A stretch of 27,485 bases of DNA from Branchiostoma floridae. Taxonomy: Eukaryota > Chordata > Leptocardii > Amphioxiformes > Branchiostomatidae. Under the pieces are notes generated by a model. That model had not been told where the DNA came from and ran no database searches. It saw only the letters and a program-made list of their open reading frames with translations. The first letter of the stretch is position 1; every line of letters begins with the position of its first letter. Of the stretch, positions 1 to 9,400 are shown one piece after another. The DNA lies in the NCBI RefSeq assembly GCF_000003815.2, contig NW_023365806.1, forward strand, positions 1-27,485, given 5' to 3'. The position numbers were made by a program, and so were the translations under genes.

Positions 1-3000
1 GCAGCAACGGTGCACTGCCGATGAACCAAGGTGATATTGTAGTTTCTTTAAAATAACCATGGCTGACTAGTTTACTGTTTATTTCTAACGGCATTCCTTT
101 CTTTCTCAGTAAACATGTTTGACAGCCCTTTCATGAAAGTTATTTCGATCTCGTCTCTTTCAAAATCTCAGAACCGATCATTGCAGCTCAAAATTACAAT
201 AGCACTTTCTAAAGAAAAGTTCCTATGTAGTACATTAGTAAGCCGCTTGGAAATACATGATTGAACATGAACTTCGCCTCCCCGACATCTTCCCACCTTC
301 CAAATGAAAATCCATCCACAGCTTCTCACGTTATGCTGTCTATACAAACGCATAAAAACATACGTAGCCACCACACCCCTCCAACAGAGCATAATCTGGA
401 TTCTGGCGAACGTAATGTGAGATTTACACAAAGATGAAGCACTTCATAGTTCCTTGAGCAAATGGAACATGTCTACCGATTTGCTTTACTCCTGATTGTT
501 TGTTCACAGGCGCTGGCAATGCCCAACAATGCAACTCTAACTAGAGAACCGTTGAAGCAGTTCCAGAGGATGACAACAGGTGGCGTATTTGAAGTACAGG
601 GGGTCCCAAGTGGTGGTGTCAATACTGACATGTTGCCACCATCCCGTGTGGATGACCTCGCGGTAGTGGAGGTTTCCTACGCTGACGCAACCGTGACGCT
701 AAGCTGGACAGCGCTGGGGGACGACTTCGATCAGGGAGGACCAGGTGTGTTTATAACTCCTGTTTAAAGTTGTTCTGCTTGATTTTATGGCTATTATTTG
801 TTACCGTCGCTAGAACGTTTTCTGTAGCATTTGTACGTATGTATGTACGTGTGTGTATGAACAGCATAACTCTAGAAGGCCTTGATGGGTTGTATTGATA
901 TGTTAGTATGTTGGTAGGTCTTGATGAGCCTTGGGAATGGTGAGATTTTAGGCCACTTGGCTTGTTGTGATGTTGCAGCGGAACTTCCAGTTTTGACATC
1001 TCGAGTTCTGGACATGCTAAGTTTAAGTGACAGATGACAGATAGCTCTTGAAGCAGATAGTAGGCGGTGTAGGTTTAGGCCCCTAGCGACTTTTCTTGGA
1101 AGTGCAGGAGCCGGTTTAGTATCAGACTCTGAAAGAGAATACATGTAACTCAAGAATGGATTTACGGATCGTTATGTTTTTTGACATGTAGATTGTTAAA
1201 ATGATGCTTGATATAATCAAATTGTAATTACACAAATCTAAATTGCATAATCAGTGAGAAAATTTCACAAACCCGTTCCATGATATGGCTATATGAAACT
1301 ACGACATATATAACTGATAGATGACAATTATGCAAATGAAAACAAAAGTTGCGTAACTAATTAAACATGTTATACAATTCCATTGTGGAAAATGACGGGA
1401 ATTTCATACTTATGACATTTGGAAGTCACGTGAATGTGAACATCGCTGAATATAAATTTTGACCTGATTTGCATTGACTATCAGAAAATTGTACTACGTA
1501 TTGCCTTTCTTAAAGGGTCTTAAAATAAGGCTGTCAAATTCTGTTATTTGGTTGAGGAGATGATCAGCTAATACTTATAATGTAAATAAGGAACGAGTAC
1601 CTCTAATTTGCATAATTGATGACAAACGCATATGATACGGTCAGTCATAAAGGTTAAAACTATTTGCAAATTTGGCGAAGGTATGGGATTTTGGAACTCT
1701 AGAATAACAAGAGTTCGTAGACCTCAGGCCTGCATGAAATGTATTGGGTTTCTGTAGACCTATTGTGTATTTTTGCCTTTTTGTCTGTGGTACGTGGTTG
1801 GAAAAATGAGCTTTTTACCGTGTTGGTTGTGCACCATGCAAAAGTCTGACTCTGAAATTCCATTTTCTGAATTTGTAAGTTTGGACATGGATGAATATTA
1901 CTTATTTTGGATTTCTTAAGTATGTAACCAACCACAGTACTTTGAAGTTGTTGAGACGCTACCTTTTTTTGTCTCAGATGGCCCATGCACATGTAGTTAC
2001 TCTGTCACATGATATACTAATATCTTCCTATTTCAATGTACTGACCTAATGCAGCTGCTAAGTCTCCTTGGTTTGTGTTCTTCCAATGATATTCATTAAA
2101 GATTTATTTCTGGGGTGTTATTCACTTGACATCGGAATGTTACTTGCATAATTTGACCAATGATACTTTTATCTGTAGTTCCATAGACATTAGACAATAT
2201 GAATAGTGGTAGCCCCCATGCAGCAGCAACAGTTAGTCCCCAGGATGGTATGATATTTTCATTCAATCCATCCAACCCAAACCTAAATCTCCTGTAGTAT
2301 CTAAGCCAAATTTAACAGCATAATTTACTATGAAAAATGTCCTTGTCAATCCCATTTATAGATGGCAAGCTGCTGGCAATGGAAGCTTTGAAAAGTTCAG
2401 AAGCTGTTGTAGTCAGAGCAAACACCCAGCAAACATCCCCGCAAACCAATGAGCAGTTGCTTAGAAGGGGAATTTCATCATATATTTGCCGCGACAAAAT
2501 GCAACAAACGATACTGAATTTAAAACAGAACAAAGCTAAGCCTCCACCACTTAACCCTGCCTGTACCATAGATTAAGCAGGCCCAAAAACCAAGCGAATA
2601 TGACTAGCCCAAAACAACAAATTACCTGTATACAGTATGGAAATGGCATTACCAAAGAAACAAAAAGAAACACAGGACAAATCATACACATACCTTTCTC
2701 TTATGCCCACACTCTATACAGTTCTCCTCCACATTAGAAAATTGCATCTTCTTCTGTTTAAGTTCAAGTTCAACCATGATTGCCAACAGGGTAAAGGAAC
2801 TTGTACCGAAACTTAAAACTCAGTACTATACAGCTCTAGAAACACCACAAAGAGTAATAAGCAAACTCCAATTATACCTGACCAACAGATATATAATCTT
2901 GTACACTCCCGTCATCTGGCAAACTGTCAGTGCCACTAAGTAACCTGATACATTGAAGGTGGCCCAGGCCAGATGATGGTTCTACACCCAACCATAATCT

Positions 3001-4319
3001 GTTTTTAAAACCAAGCAGATATTGGGAGGATGCCCCAACCACACAAAAACAGGGTCAACCTATACAGTATCAAGTTCAAGCACTAGGAGGCCCAAAATCA
3101 AACCTGACCACCAGGACACCACAAACAACTCACGTACCAAATAGCAACATAATGGTACCTTGCGTTCCGGAGATACAGCGCACGCCCCGTGCCCGCACAA
3201 AAGGTAACCTAAAATGTCAAGTTCAAGCACCAAGGGCGCCAAAATCAAAATTGAGCATTATTCAGCCACCGCCGACACATGTGCCAAATATCATTGCGCC
3301 AGCACCAGCCGTTCAGAAGATATAACTCCGGAAACACCCCTCCCGGACACAAAATTCGACCTGCCGGGTCAAGTTCAAACGCGACAAGGCCCAAAGTCAA
3401 TCCTAGGCAACAGGCAACAACCCCCCACCCATGCACCAAAAATCGTCGCAATCGCGCGTATCGTTCCGGACACACAGCGCCAAAAGTGCCCCCAAAACAC
3501 CAAAAATGCCACCTGCAATGTCAAGTTCAAACGCCAGGAGGCCCAAAATCAAACCTGAGTGTTAGGCTACCACCCCCAACCCACGTACCAAAAATCGTCG
3601 TGCTCGCACCATCCGTTCACGAGATACAGCGCCCTACATCCCCGGCTACCGAAAAGTTCCCACCAGCATCAAAACCATATCTGCATACATGCAGGTAAAG
3701 ATATGAATTTAGCAGTTTTCAAGTGCCTACTCTACAAAAGCAAGATTTATTGACAGAAGGAATATAGAGGTATGATAGTATCGAGTCAGACATATCCATC
3801 TGCTGCTTTTGCCTACGACATATACATATACATATACATATACATGTATCTAAATCTTATATATTATCCTCTTTTCCAGCCCACTATGTGGAGATCCGTT
3901 ACGGTCGCCATTTTGGCCAACTGGCAGACGACTTTCACGGGGCATCCTCAGTCAACCACTCGCAAGTGCTGCAGGGAAGCCTGACGTCACCACCGGAACC
4001 CGGCTCGGCGCAGACCATCGTCATCCTCTTGCCTGACCGAGGCGACAACGTCACCTTCGTCTTCGCCGTGCGCATGTGCGACGAAGCGAACAACTGCGGA
4101 GACCCCTCCAACATCGTGTCGGCTAATCTCGAGTTCATCCCCGAACCCGTTTATGTCAACGATACGATCACCTGGGTCATTGTTGGCTGTGCGCTTGGTG
4201 TCGTAATTGTTTTGGCCGCCATCTTAGCCTGGTTCTGTTTCCGCAAAGCCCGCAGGTCTAAGCCGACAGAATCCACCCAGGCAGCTTCCGGTAGGGATAA
4301 TACGGCATATACAGTTTAG
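1..4319 (+). CDS. CLCA-like: CLCA-family protein, 3' end of first tandem copy (partial)
   Basis: Coding exons seen: 1-30 (or 1-38), 510-744 and 3880-4319, with the stop codon at 4317-4319. Each matches exons 11, 12 and 13 of the complete copy downstream. The 510-744 exon encodes the FN3-like beta-sandwich (motifs VDDL.VVEVSYA and LSWTALGDDFDQGGPG). The last exon gives the rest of that domain (VEIRYGRHF, FAVRMCDEANNCGD), one stalk unit with an NDT glycosylation site, a transmembrane helix (ITWVIVGCALGVVIVLAAIL) and a short basic tail ending AYTV. The metalloprotease and VWA parts would lie before the window. Oddity: the best donor after base 30 leaves phase 1, but the 510 acceptor reads on only in phase 0; a weaker GT at 39 restores phase. 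In the phase expected from the paralogue, a TAG follows after about 12 codons. The exon may therefore be a pseudogene lesion, an alternative splice, or a separate short gene starting at 462. Confidence 0.7.
255..370. repeat. Dispersed repeat copy (ATCCATCC / GTTATG family)
   Basis: Lies in the intron between exons 1-30 and 510-744. It shares the order CCAAAT, AAAATCCATCC, TTCTC, GTTATGCTGT with copies near 4395-4508 and 6160-6310. It is an old, diverged copy without the CAGA tail. Confidence 0.5.
462..4319 (+). CDS. Candidate stand-alone mini-CLCA (signal peptide + FN3-like domain + TM), alternative model
   Basis: An ATG at 462 is in frame with the exon that otherwise starts at 510. Its first 19 codons read MEHVYRFALLLIVCSQALA, a textbook signal peptide with an A-x-A cleavage site. 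Splicing 462-744 to 3880-4319 (phase 1 on both sides) gives exactly 241 codons: signal peptide, CLCA C-terminal FN3-like domain, stalk, transmembrane helix and short tail, 240 residues. This would explain why the exon is out of phase with the upstream CLCA exon. Caution: the hydrophobic stretch coincides with the polypyrimidine tract of the homologous intron, and pyrimidine-rich tracts code for Leu and Phe by chance. No promoter elements were recognised upstream. This is an alternative reading of the same exons, not an extra gene. Confidence 0.3.
2199..2576 (+). CDS. Candidate small nested gene, two exons, unknown product
   Basis: I do not recognise this protein. ATG at 2199 opens 16 codons (MNSGSPHAAATVSPQD) ending in phase 1 at 2247 before GTATGA. 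A 114-base intron ends with CCCATTTATAG at 2361. The second exon, 2362-2576, continues in phase for 71 codons to TAA. The spliced product is 87 residues: a Ser/Ala/Pro-rich start, an amphipathic DGKLLAMEALKSSEAVVV helix, a Gln/Thr-rich middle, a basic CRDKMQQTILNLKQNKAK segment and a proline-containing end. No signal peptide or membrane segment. An in-frame TAG lies just before the ATG. The opposite strand is also open here, so coding is not certain. It sits wholly within the large CLCA intron, same strand. Confidence 0.3.
3066..3640. repeat. Tandem array of about 150-bp units (four copies)
   Basis: The motif TCAAGTTCAA recurs at about 3070, 3217, 3368 and 3520, a spacing of about 147-152 bases. 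Each unit continues with a GGCCCAAAATCAAA-like block, a CCACCCCCAACCCACGTACCAAA-like block (shown here in parts) and a GTTC-GAGATACAGCG end. The units are diverged, so the array is old. Its unit resembles the single dispersed repeat at 6160-6310. Long open frames across it are a by-product of GC-rich repeat composition. Confidence 0.7.
3817..3848. repeat. (TACATA)n microsatellite
   Basis: Short run of TATACA/TACATA units just before the last exon of the first CLCA copy. The paralogous intron has the same flank but not the expanded run. Confidence 0.8.
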
Positions 4320-4394
4320 TTCTGTTCTATTACCTTCGCAGAGTATTTTGGGGCTTGTGTGCGTCTCTGTCCATAACCTGACCATTTATTGACT

Positions 4395-4452
4395 TTGCAA
4401 ACATGCCAAATATAATTAAAATCCATCCTAGACTTCTCGAGTTATGTTGTTC

Positions 4453-4508
<56 letters not shown>
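4395..4508. repeat. Dispersed repeat copy ending in (CAGA)n
   Basis: CCAAATATAATTAAAATCC, then GAGTTATGTTGTTCA, runs directly into about 14 CAGA units from 4454. The same block, more or less decayed, occurs at 255-370, 6160-6310 and (3' end only) 21540-21618, where another CAGA tract follows. This suggests the microsatellite is part of, or seeded by, the mobile repeat end. Confidence 0.7.
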
Positions 4509-4509
<1 letters not shown>

Positions 4510-5967
4510 TAGTGGATAGACACACGGCCCCAAAAAACTTCTTTGCGAATGTAATAGCGCAGCCAGTCGGGAACAACCTCACTGAGCAACAACGGACACT
4601 GTCTTTTGGCTCTACTAGTGCTGGCGTGATCAACTGTCACTGATCTAACCGTATCTTTCTTCTGGATACGTATCGCTTCGACATAGATACACATTCAATA
4701 TTCAAAGAACAGGTCTGTTAATTCAATATTGAAAGAACAGGTCTGTGTTTAATTTGTGCTTTGCTAGTATTCATACCTCTTCACCGTAGCCGTGCCGCGC
4801 ATAACACATCATAATACTGTACAATGCATAGTTGCGTTCAGACAATGTGATAGGTGAGGAGAAGACAGAACAAAACATTTCTTGGTGGTTTGCAGTTCGT
4901 GGTGAAGTGGCCACCGCTATATCCACAAACATGAAACTACTGCAAATATGTCTGCATTGACAGTAGTTGAGCTGGCAGAGAATTGCATGTTGTAATTCTG
5001 ACAATATACAATAACAATAATACACTGTGACTTAATCAGTATGACTGTTTACATCCTACTATTACTAAGTATAAAGTAAGAGATGTGAAAGATAAAGGGT
5101 AACATTGGCAGATATATCGTTTGGATTGATAGATGAAAACCAGATGAAGTGTTGATATTCATAAACATAGTCAAGCATCAAGTTTAGCATGGTTCATTTG
5201 AGATGCAGGAAAAAATTCTTCTTTACCAAATCTAGACATACGTAAAATGTCAGGGAGAAGTTTTGGTCGGAAAGAAAGCTGAAATATTCCAAAAGCCCCA
5301 AAGAAAATTTCTGTATTACGGCGTCATAAACTACAGAATGAGACCTTCTGATCGGTCGACGTCGCCTGGCTATGTGACAGTAATTTTTTAAATGACTGAT
5401 GTAACTACACGCTTGCTACGCTGTTTTACCTGCTTAGTAATAAACAAGGTATTTTCTGGCAACAAGTGTGACTTGTCTGTTTACTTATTTCTCTGCAGCA
5501 TGGTTGGTTTCGAGACTATAAGGTTACGAAGTTACGAGACATGTTTGTTGTTCAATGAGGGCACTGGCAGAAAATTGAGACCACGGAAAATGCCGGTTGC
5601 GGACGACAAAATTGCCTTGTCTTCGGTCAGAACAGTTACGTTACAGATATCTCACTAAGAATTGAGCAAGAAACGTGTTAGTCTTAATTAACATTTACCA
5701 AAACGTACGCCCATCTTTGGAAATATGGATGACTAGATAAAATGTGGATATGATTACAATATTGACCAATATCAAGTTTGTAATGGATCTATTTATACCT
5801 ACAACATCAGTCACAAGTTTGGTCCGACAAAAATAGTGAAATAGTAATAATTGCAGGCTTTCATATTTCAGTTAACTTCTTCATGAGATGCATTGTTCAT
5901 AGCCTTTTCAATTATTGATAAGTTCTTATTCTGCATATATGCTACGCTTGTTAGAAGTATATCGACA

Positions 5968-5973
5968 AATAAA
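5968..5973 (+). promoter_or_regulatory. Candidate poly(A) signal, first CLCA copy
   Basis: AATAAA in the context GACAAATAAAG, identical to the AATAAA context at 16537 behind the second CLCA copy. It is far (about 1.65 kb) from the stop codon, so an earlier non-canonical signal may be used instead. Confidence 0.35.
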
Positions 5974-6017
5974 GCAGCTTGTGTCAGCTATATTTAAGTA
6001 CGACTTTGCCTTATTAT

Positions 6018-6115
6018 TTTCTCCAGTATGGTTGGTATATGTGCCCTCCTCCTCCGTATTGAAACATTCTTAAGCATCAGTGAGGAAGTGACGAAAACCG
6101 TACCGTAGCGAATCC
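6018..6115 (-). pseudogene. Possible relic of an SDR last exon
   Basis: Just beyond the shared GACAAATAAAG block, the plus-strand text CAGTATGGTTGGT parallels CAGCATGGTTGGT at 16560, which is the reverse strand of KPTMLQ at the end of SDR copy A. Further patches (CCTCC..CTATT/GTATT, GAAGTG, CCGTACCGTAGCGA) line up loosely with the same exon, but no open frame remains. If real, an SDR gene once faced the first CLCA gene as copy A faces the second. Weak, short similarity. Confidence 0.3.
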
Positions 6116-6159
6116 AGGTCAAAGGATACAAAAGAAAAAAAATAAGGTCTGCAGCAAAA

Positions 6160-6310
6160 CCAAGGGGGTCCAGAATTGACCTTTGTCTTCCCCAAACCTA
6201 CCCACATACCAAATATCGTTACAATCCATTCAGTGGTTCTTCAGTTATGCTGATCAGAAATTTCTGGAAACACAAACAGACACAGAAACACAGACACAAA
6301 CACAGGCATA
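6160..6310. repeat. Dispersed repeat copy with imperfect CACAGA tail
   Basis: Contains CCAAGGGGGTCCAGAATTGA, CCCACATACCAAATATCGTT, AATCCATTCAG and TTCAGTTATGCTGATCAG, then a purine/C-rich CAGACACAGAAACACAGACA tail. It links the tandem array at 3066-3640 to the CAGA-tailed copies. Confidence 0.6.
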
Positions 6311-6369
6311 TCAAAGTAGTACCTCATTTTTTTTACTTTTACTTCCGTATTTACTCTAGTAGACGAGTC

Positions 6370-6391
6370 ACATGAAAGGTACTTTCCATGT
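6370..6391. promoter_or_regulatory. Imperfect palindrome just upstream of CLCA start codon
   Basis: ACATGAAAGGT followed by ACTTTCCATGT forms an imperfect 22-base inverted repeat centred on GTAC, 21-42 bases before the ATG. It could be a regulatory or 5' UTR hairpin site; no known factor is assigned. No TATA box is evident nearby. Confidence 0.25.
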
Positions 6392-6411
6392 GTCGATAAC
6401 GGAGGACAAAC

Positions 6412-9400
6412 ATGGCTGCCATACGTTGTCGTTGGATTTTGTTGCAGTCGGCTTTTGTATGGTGTTCTCAAGCTGTCTTCAACCGACCGAACGAGATCAA
6501 ACTAGAGAATAACGAGTACACAGACGTGTTGGTCGCCATTCACAAGGACGTACCAGAAGACCAGCAGATTGTGGACAGACTGAAGGTGAGTTTGCATACA
6601 TTAATGTGATAGCTATCATTCCCCGCAGACTTACTTTGCGACTCTAGAAGCTGTGGGAAGATTTACTGGTGAACTGGAATCTCTGTTGAAAATTTTTGGA
6701 AACGAATAACGAATGGTGTTTAATATAACTGTATCGCAGAATGAAGTACCCCACCTTTAAAAAAAGAGAAATATATCACGACATAGATTAAGATAAAAGT
6801 CCAATATTTGCTTGGTATTGTGAAACACCCGACATTTCCTTGGTATGTGCATGGTACATGGATGTATTGAGCATGTTTTAATAGCAAAAGGAAAGGGACT
6901 ACTTAGTATCTGGTGTTGCGATGCGTAAGCTGTTAAAAGGCGCATATTTTTATTCTCCCACTAACCCTCGGTACAGATCGAGTTCAAGCTTATATCATGG
7001 CCATTGTTCTGTTTGCCCACGGATATTAATGAAACCATACATTGAATAACTTAGAAACTCTTCACTCCATCCTCAACACTAAATGCGATTATATACGTGA
7101 TGACTGTGTTGCGAAAGTTACATTATCATGAAAGATATGTGGTTCAATTTCCGGCCCCATCGATGGATGGACCTTTATGTCGATGTTGAATGCAGAATCG
7201 CAACGCATTGTGACTTCTGAAGTCGAAGCCCTTCTATTTCTCATCGGTAGGAAATTTTCATCGAGGCGTCGCAAGACCTGTACGTCGCCACCAACAACCG
7301 TACATTCTTCAAGGAGGTCAAGATTCTCATCCCGAACACCTGGACGAAGAAACCCGAGTACCTCCCAGCAGGGACTAAAACCTTTGAACGGGCTAACGTC
7401 AGGTAAAGGTCTAATTTTAACAATTATCTTGTACTTTTAACTTTTGTAGAAAAATCTCTCAATTTTTTTGGTAATATTTGTGTAAGGATGGGTATACCAA
7501 GTCAATCATAAACGGAAATAGTATTAAGAAACGTCCTTATTGTAAATGCCTGTTGCATTAATATTTAACTGTAGCAAATGTTTGCGCTAGAGTTAATTCC
7601 ACATTACTGCGTGGGTGTTTGTTGCCTTTTGTTCTAACATTTTCAAAAACCTTGTAACAAGACTTGATTATTTATCACATTCATTTAGTTTTGAATAGTA
7701 TTTGAGGACAGAAAACGTGGTAGTTGAAAAAGTTGTGATAACTTGTTTTCGAACTGTTATCTCAATAATTGTATATACATACTTGTGACTTAATGCGATG
7801 GAGGGATACTATCAAATTCTTATTAGTAGACACAAATTCAGACGTGTTTTTAGTAAGACTAATACTTTTGTGTCTTATTAGCGAAACAATGTGCACCCCT
7901 CTATCACATTAATTTACTAGTTAGAGAAATAAATTGGTGTCTACTAGTGAAAAATGTGACATCATCAAGAGGTTTGAATTTGTGTATACTAGTGAGAAAT
8001 GTGATAGCACCCCTCTATTACAGTAATTCACTAGTAAGAGTTTTAAATTTGTGTCTACTGGTTAAAATTCGATAGAGCACCCCTCTATCACATTAATTCA
8101 CAAGCAAGAGGAATAAATAATTCACTAGTAAAAGGTTCAAATTCAAAACAGTTAAAACCTATTATGAATATTATCATAAAACCCACACGGTGAATTGGAA
8201 TTGACTCCAATGATTAATAGCTTAAAGTCCAAAAGTTCAGATTCAGGTCGAGACATGTTTAGGTCAGGTCAGGGCATGTTAGTAACACTTTATCATATGT
8301 TTTTGGGCTGTCGCACCAGTACAGATCTGGATCGGTAAACACCCAATACAAAGTCCAAGTACCTACAATCTATGAACAAGAGTTCCGAGACCTAATACCT
8401 CCATAATATATTCTGATTATGCAATTGACTTCCACATCGTCCACATCTTGGTTCTGTACTACTTTAACTAATTTACACAAGTCCCAATGTTGACAGTTCG
8501 ATCATGTACTGTAACACTTAGAAGAATAATGGCACTTTTGCATTGATTATGCAGATTAGAATCATTTGCACAATTGGTACAGATTTTCTAAATTTGCAAA
8601 TTAAAAGTCAATTTACACAATTTGCATTTTTATGTACATGTATCTCTGTCTAAGCTATTTGCATATTACATATCACGAATATCCGGTGTTCTACACGCAC
8701 ATACAACTTGTTTAGTTATTGTCCTTAGAAGCGTTAGATTTGTTTACCTTTCTTTACAAAATAAGATGTCCTAATGTAGAAATGCCTACCATATTTGCAT
8801 ATTGTGCTTTGTTTCCGACAAAAGTTGGGCCATGGGAATTCCAATTTTGCCGCAGAAGATTTTTTTGGGACATATTATGACGCTTCTACTTGCCCTACAC
8901 TACCCACGGTCCGTATACTCGATGTGTTATTTTCGAGCACATTTAATTGTTGCCATGTTGACCTAACCTGAACTGACTGTTACAGAAGATTTAAACATAC
9001 TAGGCTAAAGCTAGTTTGATTGAGGGTTATATTTGTTTATCTTCGATGGTCAGATTTACCAGATGTACAATGGGAAATGTCTATATGCATGTTCATTGTA
9101 CTTTGTCCCAGTCCTAAACAAACACTCCATGGCTTTGCTTTTATTGGCGACGCCTCAGGGGTTGAGGCATTTTTACAGAATTACGAAATTTTCAAATCGA
9201 TCTTACATGTTATTCTGTTATTAAAGTTCCAATTGCGCACATACAGTCCCAAGCAAATTACAAGTGGATTGTGTTGGAGAAGATGGCATGATTAGAGGAT
9301 GATTATGCCCATCAGGACCTAATTTGCATAAAAAATGTTGAATGTTATCTATACCAATCCCTGTTTTTCCAGGGTGGACCGGCCTAATCCTCTTTACGTG

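Larger units (their letters stand above)
745..3879 (+). other. Large intron of first CLCA copy
   Basis: GTGTGTTT donor to TTTTCCAG acceptor. The first about 35 bases and the last about 120 bases (around 3760-3879) are clearly similar to the ends of the matching intron of the second copy (14963-15281), so the genes arose by tandem duplication that included introns. The middle is copy-specific: AT-rich DNA with several ATTTGCATA octamers (about 1200-1700), a possible nested small gene (2199-2576), and a tandem repeat array (3066-3640). Confidence 0.75.
4320..6411. other. Region between the two CLCA genes
   Basis: No convincing intact gene. It holds a dispersed repeat with a CAGA microsatellite (4395-4508), a duplicated TTCAATATT-GAAAGAACAGGTCTGT motif at about 4695-4745, and about 900 bases (5100-6040) with patches similar to the 3' flank of the second CLCA gene (for example CCTACAACATCAGT followed by GGTCCGAC at about 5800 and 16330). 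A plus-strand AATAAA lies at 5968-5973. The open frame at 5392-5658 has no family features and is not called. Confidence 0.6.
7403..9372 (+). other. CLCA intron 2
   Basis: About 2 kb, AT-rich, no gene seen. Contents: a palindromic MITE-like element (7790-8096), many ATTTGCA/TTTGCATA octamers (8540-8700, also near 9322), and one copy of the GACGCCTCAGGGG dispersed motif (9141-9175). Confidence 0.7.

Noticed and set aside
3214-3698. ORFs of 114 and 139 codons in the GC-rich part of the CLCA intron
   Set aside because: They run across the diverged 150-bp tandem repeats in different frames and show no conserved frame between units.
5392-5658. 88-residue ORF between the CLCA genes
   Set aside because: No family features, in a region of paralogous 3' flank and decay; likely chance.
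7177-7440. 87-residue ORF over CLCA exon 2
   Set aside because: Wrong frame; the true exon 7251-7402 reads EIFIEASQDLYVATNNRTFF in phase with exons 1 and 3.
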